This document shows positions 61,401 to 64,000 of a DNA stretch of 64,000 bases, in pieces. Origin of the DNA: Phoronis australis (Eukaryota > Phoronida > Phoronidae); the NCBI GenBank assembly GCA_002633005.1, contig NMRA01000026.1, forward strand, positions 1,120,860-1,184,859, given 5' to 3'. The notes under the pieces are model-generated. The model was not told where the DNA came from and ran no database searches. It saw only the letters and a list, made by a program, of their open reading frames with translations. The translations under genes were made by a program, and so were the position numbers. The stretch's first letter is position 1, and each line of letters starts with the position of its first letter.

Positions 61401-63220
61401 TACTTTTCCAATAAAAGCGTCTTCGATCTTGTATTAGTAAAGAGACACTACTAGACAAAATATCTCAAAAAGTTGTCTAAATCCAACTAAACCATTTCTC
61501 CTGCAGGACCTAATGCACACATGGTACCTGTACTTATGATGTGAACACCTGGCCCGGTTACAGTTCTTTACATGTTCATCATAGTCTTTCTTCAGTAACG
61601 GTGGACAACCTGCTCCATTAGGGCACCGTATCAATGCATAGTCACATGAACTTTCATGTTCCCTGTAGAATGAAAGTACAATGGAGCCAAGCACTCGGCA
61701 CAACAACATCAATCAAACTGTCAAGTCTAATTGCCATTACATATACCAAGAACAGAAAAATGTGCTAATATGTCAATATCTCACATGCCACCTGTGGGGT
61801 CACACCATGTTGCCTGATGATTATAAGTTGCAACCACAGTTTTGATTAAAGGCCTTGCATTGTGCAAAAAATAGTTGCTGAAATTGCCCATTTTCAAATT
61901 TTTAATGACTTTCTACATCACTGCACATGCTCAAAACCTTACCAAGTGTGCAGTGGTGATAGCCACACTGAACAGACTTTGCTAACAAGGTGAAATTTTC
62001 TAATTTTTCCGAGACATTTGACAAAATGAAATTCCACTTGTCCTCCATATTGCACCCCAGAGTGAATAGCTTTAGTGTAAACCTTACATTGAGTATCAAT
62101 AAACTGATTTGTAACAGCATACAGACATTACGCACTGTGTTCAAGGGAATGAGTGACCTTAGACAATCCACATGATTGACCTTAGACAATCCACATGAGT
62201 GACCTTAGACAATCCACATGAGTGACCTTAGACAATCCACATGAGTGACCTTAGACAATCCACATTCAGCTTTTATTTTGTTGAATGCATGGTATGCTAA
62301 AAAATCATCACTTAACAAACGAAAACAATTTGGCAGAACGAGCACATATTAAAAGTATTGCCTTATCTGGGTGATCCTGCCATGCGTGAACTTGGAATCT
62401 TGCTTATTCTCAAGATCGGGTACGCGTGAACTTGGAATTACATGATGAAGCTTCACAAGTTCACTCAAATAATCAATTTCATGTTGATAAAAATTTGCAC
62501 TGTACTAAATCAAATTACATGTTAATACAATAATGTAACCGTGAATTTTAACCAATCTTTTTCAACTATTGGCGATCTTCTTCACAAAACAATAATTGAT
62601 TTAACCATTCACATATTCCTCCGATTCTTTGTCACAAGTTATGGTAAAGGGGGAAATGGGTGACCACGAGGCCAATAATTACAAAAATTCTTTACACTGA
62701 ACAAAAAATTTCACCTGAATATTCAATTCCAGGTGCACGCATAATCGAGCTTGAGATTAAGCAGGACTCCAAGTTCACGCACACCAATGCCACAGCTGTA
62801 TTTGCCCCCTTTGCTATGCAAATAATACTGCGGAATTTGTTTCCACTAAACTCTACCAAGAGGGGGACTGTGATATCTTCAACATAAGGCAACAAAAAAT
62901 TGTAGAGTCGACTAGATAAACAAACTGAACAGATACTCGATTACTCGATAATTTTTCTTGTAACTGAAGGGACGAATACAGTGGAATTAGCCATCAATAT
63001 ACTTGGACAATCATGAACTGTTGAAGAGTAATCCCAGCTTACTGTCTATTTGCATATTTGACTGTCATCGGGCAACCTTCACTATTCCTTTCCCATGTTT
63101 TATCGTCTGCTGCCAGCTTGCAGCCATATTTACAGTAGATAAGAAGCTCCCCCACTTGTTCTTGGAGAGCAATATTAGCGACAATCACAGATAGAGGTTG
63201 TTGATCCACAGGGCAACATT
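49417..63220 (-). CDS. TRAF7: TRAF7 E3 ubiquitin ligase, 12 exons, 5' partial
   Basis: TRAF7 is a RING/TRAF-zinc-finger/WD40 ubiquitin ligase acting in MEKK3 and NF-kB signalling in vertebrates. Twelve exons are traced: 63043-63220, 61528-61662, 60904-61112, 59997-60070, 57289-57381, 55503-55694, 53517-53633, 53034-53150, 52300-52419, 50921-51052, 50157-50276 and 49417-49428. Joined they give 1,499 nt: two bases completing a codon, 498 codons and a stop. All introns are GT-AG and the frame is kept throughout. Order: end of RING ([11 protein letters not shown]), TRAF-type zinc fingers, coiled coil with [15 protein letters not shown], then WD40 blades to the stop. By my recollection similarity to human TRAF7 is strong along the whole length, about 500 residues in both. 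The N-terminus and most of the RING must lie beyond 64000. Introns are 0.4-2.6 kb and carry several repeats. Confidence 0.94.
50157..50276 (-). CDS. TRAF7: TRAF7 exon: last full WD40 blade
   Basis: 40 codons starting [20 protein letters not shown] and ending [10 protein letters not shown]. Phase 0-0. Acceptor TTGTTTCTAG|, donor AAG|GTAGGT. Reading on through the donor gives a frame unlike TRAF7, which supports splicing. Confidence 0.95.
50921..51052 (-). CDS. TRAF7: TRAF7 exon: WD40 blade
   Basis: 44 codons starting [20 protein letters not shown] and ending [11 protein letters not shown]. Phase 0-0. Acceptor TCTTGCAG|, donor AGG|GTAAGT. Confidence 0.94.
51283..51439. mobile_element. hAT-type MITE in a TRAF7 intron, with perfect 8-bp target duplication
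   Basis: 157 bp, inverse orientation to the 13449-13604 copy. The right end is CTACAGCACTG; the left end GAGGGCTGTAG has two mismatches to the TIR. It is flanked by GCAACAAC on both sides (51275-51282 and 51440-51447). Confidence 0.9.
52300..52419 (-). CDS. TRAF7: TRAF7 exon: WD40 blade
   Basis: 40 codons starting [20 protein letters not shown] and ending [10 protein letters not shown]. Phase 0-0. Acceptor TTTACAG|, donor CAC|GTGAGT. The usual WD at the exon start is LD here. Confidence 0.93.
52800..52870 (-). pseudogene. Partial duplicate of the WD40 exon, copy 3, decayed
   Basis: A more diverged repeat of the same 3' half: in the exon's frame it reads AHNHLNCG, then a TAG stop where the parent has Ser, then YQTI. 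The donor has lost its GT (GTAAGC is now TTAAGC). It can no longer be spliced or translated like the parent. Confidence 0.75.
52921..52974 (-). pseudogene. Partial duplicate of the WD40 exon, copy 2 (possible 54-nt exon)
   Basis: Repeats the 3' half of the 53034-53150 exon: [18 protein letters not shown], followed by the same donor AAG|GTAAGC. The reading frame is open, and an AG (TTTTTGTGAAG|GTG) precedes it in the same phase, so a 54-nt phase-0 cryptic exon is conceivable. It lacks the VWD start and the first strands of the blade, so it is more likely non-functional. Confidence 0.75.
53034..53150 (-). CDS. TRAF7: TRAF7 exon: WD40 blade (source of partial copies)
   Basis: 39 codons starting [20 protein letters not shown] and ending [10 protein letters not shown]. 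Phase 0-0. Acceptor TTGTGTCAG|, donor AAG|GTAAGC. Its 3' half plus about 55 nt of the following intron is repeated twice downstream in the intron. Confidence 0.95.
53517..53633 (-). CDS. TRAF7: TRAF7 exon: WD40 blade
   Basis: 39 codons starting [17 protein letters not shown] and ending [10 protein letters not shown]. Phase 0-0. Acceptor ATTTCAG|, donor AAG|GTCAGT. Confidence 0.95.
54190..55215 (+). repeat. Third array of the 145-bp repeat family, in a TRAF7 intron
   Basis: Cores near 54200 (tccactggagggagcaat), 54646 (ggccaataggtggagtaaaa), 54820 (gccattagaagtcacttt), 54883 (ggccactaggtagagcac) and 55013 (gccactagggggcactcc). The shared 'atagagggacagatgcc' and 'catcaaatttcatcaaaata' blocks also occur, and the end 'aggtgggtgcataaaaa' near 55192-55208 matches the end of the 690-2000 array. 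Confidence 0.65.
55457..55495. repeat. (CA)n/(GT)n microsatellite next to a TRAF7 donor
   Basis: Alternating CA with a few CG interruptions. On the TRAF7 strand it is a GT repeat beginning within 10 nt of the donor GT at 55502-55501. Confidence 0.95.
55503..55694 (-). CDS. TRAF7: TRAF7 exon: WD40 blades 1-2
   Basis: 64 codons, from [19 protein letters not shown] through VKVWDT and [15 protein letters not shown] to [11 protein letters not shown]. Phase 0 at both ends. The donor ATT|GTAAGT runs almost directly into a (GT)n microsatellite. Confidence 0.95.
56437..56854 (+). repeat. Eleven-copy 38-bp minisatellite in a TRAF7 intron
   Basis: Eleven units of exactly 38 bp, each 'tattgtcagtcagtgttt' followed by 'g(c/t)agacttc(a/g)tatgatatag'. 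Only a few positions vary (TGCAG/TGTAG, CATA/CGTA, one TCAATCAG). Confidence 0.95.
57289..57381 (-). CDS. TRAF7: TRAF7 exon: linker and start of WD40 propeller
   Basis: Encodes [19 protein letters not shown] then [12 protein letters not shown], matching the PQQ-FKC-GTFVGH stretch before the first WD40 blade of TRAF7. Acceptor TTTTCCAG|, donor AAG|GTGGGT, both phase 0. Confidence 0.9.
58010..59670 (+). pseudogene. Dead non-LTR retrotransposon (reverse transcriptase) in a TRAF7 intron
   Basis: Antisense to TRAF7. Translation in shifting plus-strand frames gives pieces of a LINE-type reverse transcriptase in order: [19 protein letters not shown] near 58150; [19 protein letters not shown] near 58300; [18 protein letters not shown] near 58410; NLAMVWLDL near 58500; [12 protein letters not shown] near 58735; KYLGW near 58938; and a C-terminal part with [17 protein letters not shown] inside an open frame at 59257-59661. 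Several stops and frameshifts and a deletion after WLDL (the YxDD region reads FVND) make it inactive. The 5' part is missing. Confidence 0.8.
59997..60070 (-). CDS. TRAF7: TRAF7 exon: coiled-coil continuation
   Basis: A 74-nt exon encoding [20 protein letters not shown] then QDVFF. Acceptor CTATTTTCAG|, donor TTTTTT|GTAAGT in phase 0. It is the least conserved part of the gene; acceptance rests on frame continuity and good splice sites. Confidence 0.75.
60904..61112 (-). CDS. TRAF7: TRAF7 exon: last zinc finger and coiled coil
   Basis: Begins [20 protein letters not shown] (end of the zinc fingers) and runs into a heptad-like helix with [20 protein letters not shown]. Acceptor TGTTTCAG|, donor ATAG|GTAAAC in phase 1. 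Confidence 0.92.
61528..61662 (-). CDS. TRAF7: TRAF7 exon: TRAF-type zinc finger
   Basis: Encodes [19 protein letters not shown], then PPLL and [16 protein letters not shown]: Cys/His spacing of TRAF zinc fingers. Donor TACAG|GTACCA; the Ser codon AG|C is split in phase 2 and completed by the next exon. Confidence 0.92.
62154..62264 (+). repeat. Five-copy 23-bp tandem repeat in a TRAF7 intron
   Basis: Units of 23 bp start at 62154, 62177, 62200, 62223 and 62246: 'tgaccttagacaatccacat' plus three bases. The last unit is incomplete. Each carries TGACCTTA, the same octamer as the 35-bp array at 10574. Confidence 0.93.
63043..63220 (-). CDS. TRAF7: TRAF7 exon: RING end and start of zinc fingers
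   Basis: Acceptor ATGTTTCAG| at 63221, donor ACA|GTAAGC at 63042. It encodes [17 protein letters not shown], the last zinc-binding Cys of the RING, then [15 protein letters not shown] and [13 protein letters not shown]. The intron falls after the second base of a Gln codon. The first two bases complete a codon begun in an exon outside the window. Confidence 0.9.
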
Positions 63221-63269
63221 CTGAAACATAATGAATGTTTATAGTAGACAGACAACTAGTTCATAAAGA

Positions 63270-63390
63270 GTAAAGTTCTACAGAAGAAAATACAGTTTTG
63301 GGATTACTGGTGCATGAGGCAGACTTATTAGATCTGATTAGAGCTATAAAAAAATAAATTCCACTGAGTTTTCATGATTTTATTGCAAAC
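63270..63390 (+). repeat. Dispersed repeat family B, copy 5
   Basis: Contains 'aaaatacagttttgggatta', 'ctggtgcatgaggcagactt', 'gattagagctataaaaaaat' and 'ttccactgagttttcatgat', parallel to the 27975 copy. It lies in the TRAF7 intron upstream of the first traced exon. Confidence 0.55.
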
Positions 63391-63915
63391 GAACAATTCT
63401 TGCCATTGTCTGCCAGACGTTCCTCGAAATCAAAGACATTGATTTCATCATGTAAATACACTGAAAATATTCTGCTCATTAAATTGTGAATATGCAAATG
63501 AAGTACTAATTCACCCAACCCTGGGTCTTCCAGTGTGCTGAAAACCATCCGAGAACCAGTTACCATAACAATGTTGCAGAAGTCCCGTTTTGAGAGACTA
63601 TTTTTTTGTAAATGTGTATGGTAATACTTCATCATTACCCAAATGAAACAAGGCACATTAAATTTTATTATTATTTGTTTATTTAGCTATGAAGTAATGA
63701 TTGCATACTATTTGGAATTACTGGGGTTTTTATGTTCACACTGTCTTGTTTTAAGGTGTATTAGTTGTAGTGTTTTCCTGAAAACCTCAACTTATTTACA
63801 ACTTGTTCCTTTTCCTTATTATACTTGCACACACAGTTCTCCAGGAAGCGCTAGGTGATGCTTGCTACAAATTTAAATGTTCACAGTTTTAATGGGACAT
63901 AGTATCTTTAATGTG

Positions 63916-63968
63916 TGGCTCAGTAGAGGAGCGATGGCTGTGACGGCAGATCTAGTGGGTTCGATTCC
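63916..63968 (+). repeat. tRNA-like pol III promoter boxes at the window end, probable SINE head
   Basis: TGGCTCAGTAGAGG (63916-63929) resembles an A box, and GGTTCGATTCC (63958-63968) is a perfect B box. The T-arm stem does not pair properly, so a working tRNA is unlikely. The element may continue past 64000. Confidence 0.4.
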
Positions 63969-64000
63969 GCACAGAGGCTCATTTCTGTAATGATACTTTT

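Larger units (their letters stand above)
63221..64000 (-). other. TRAF7: TRAF7 intron running off the right edge
   Basis: No further RING-coding exon is found in these 780 bp: no paired Cys-X2-Cys segment in any minus frame with a good acceptor and donor. Only the family B repeat and the tRNA-like segment are seen. Confidence 0.5.

Noticed and set aside
1-64000. CRISPR-like, operon-like or phage-like systems
   Set aside because: The tandem arrays have no unique spacers between repeats, and all genes are spliced animal genes; no prokaryotic or viral gene set was seen.

Overview
The window is eukaryotic: spliced genes with GT-AG introns, an AATAAA poly(A) signal, a TATA/initiator pair, many dispersed repeats and long gene-free stretches in AT-rich DNA. 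The proteins (a noggin, a TRAF7 with TRAF zinc fingers and WD40 blades, a BTB-BACK kelch-like protein) mark it as animal. Their divergence from vertebrate forms and the repeat content suggest a marine invertebrate, perhaps an invertebrate deuterostome; the species cannot be named from the sequence. Two single N positions (36586 and 41427) show this is a draft assembly.

Layout. (1) 1-3432, minus strand: a BTB-BACK exon of a kelch-like (KLHL24/KLHL6/KLHL35-type) Cul3 adaptor, whose kelch exons lie off the left edge; 690-2000 is an array of about 145-bp repeats. (2) 3433-21150: gene-free and repeat-rich, with a possible 1.7-kb TIR-bounded element, a nine-copy 35-bp tandem array, a 575-bp foldback element and a hAT-type MITE with target-site duplications. 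(3) 21156-24201, plus strand: noggin, with a candidate TATA promoter, an inferred 5'UTR intron, one coding exon (249 aa) and a poly(A) signal. (4) 24220-49400: about 25 kb without a recognisable gene. It holds MITEs and an assembly join that appears to mix empty and filled alleles of a MITE insertion. (5) 49417-63220, minus strand: twelve exons of TRAF7 covering the end of the RING, the TRAF zinc fingers, the coiled coil and all WD40 blades to the stop codon; the 5' exons lie beyond 64000. Its introns hold a dead non-LTR reverse transcriptase, a second hAT MITE, tandem arrays and decayed partial copies of a WD40 exon.

The three genes have no evident operon-like relation. Noggin is a secreted BMP antagonist isolated in a large noncoding domain, as is typical of developmental regulators. 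TRAF7 and the kelch-like protein both belong to ubiquitin-ligase systems, but nothing here links them functionally. No prokaryotic-type system, CRISPR array or virus was seen. The strongest unusual signals are the stepwise-decaying WD40 exon copies in TRAF7, the MITE-polymorphism assembly join, the E-box/nuclear-receptor tandem array upstream of noggin and the large foldback element centred on a CRE palindrome.
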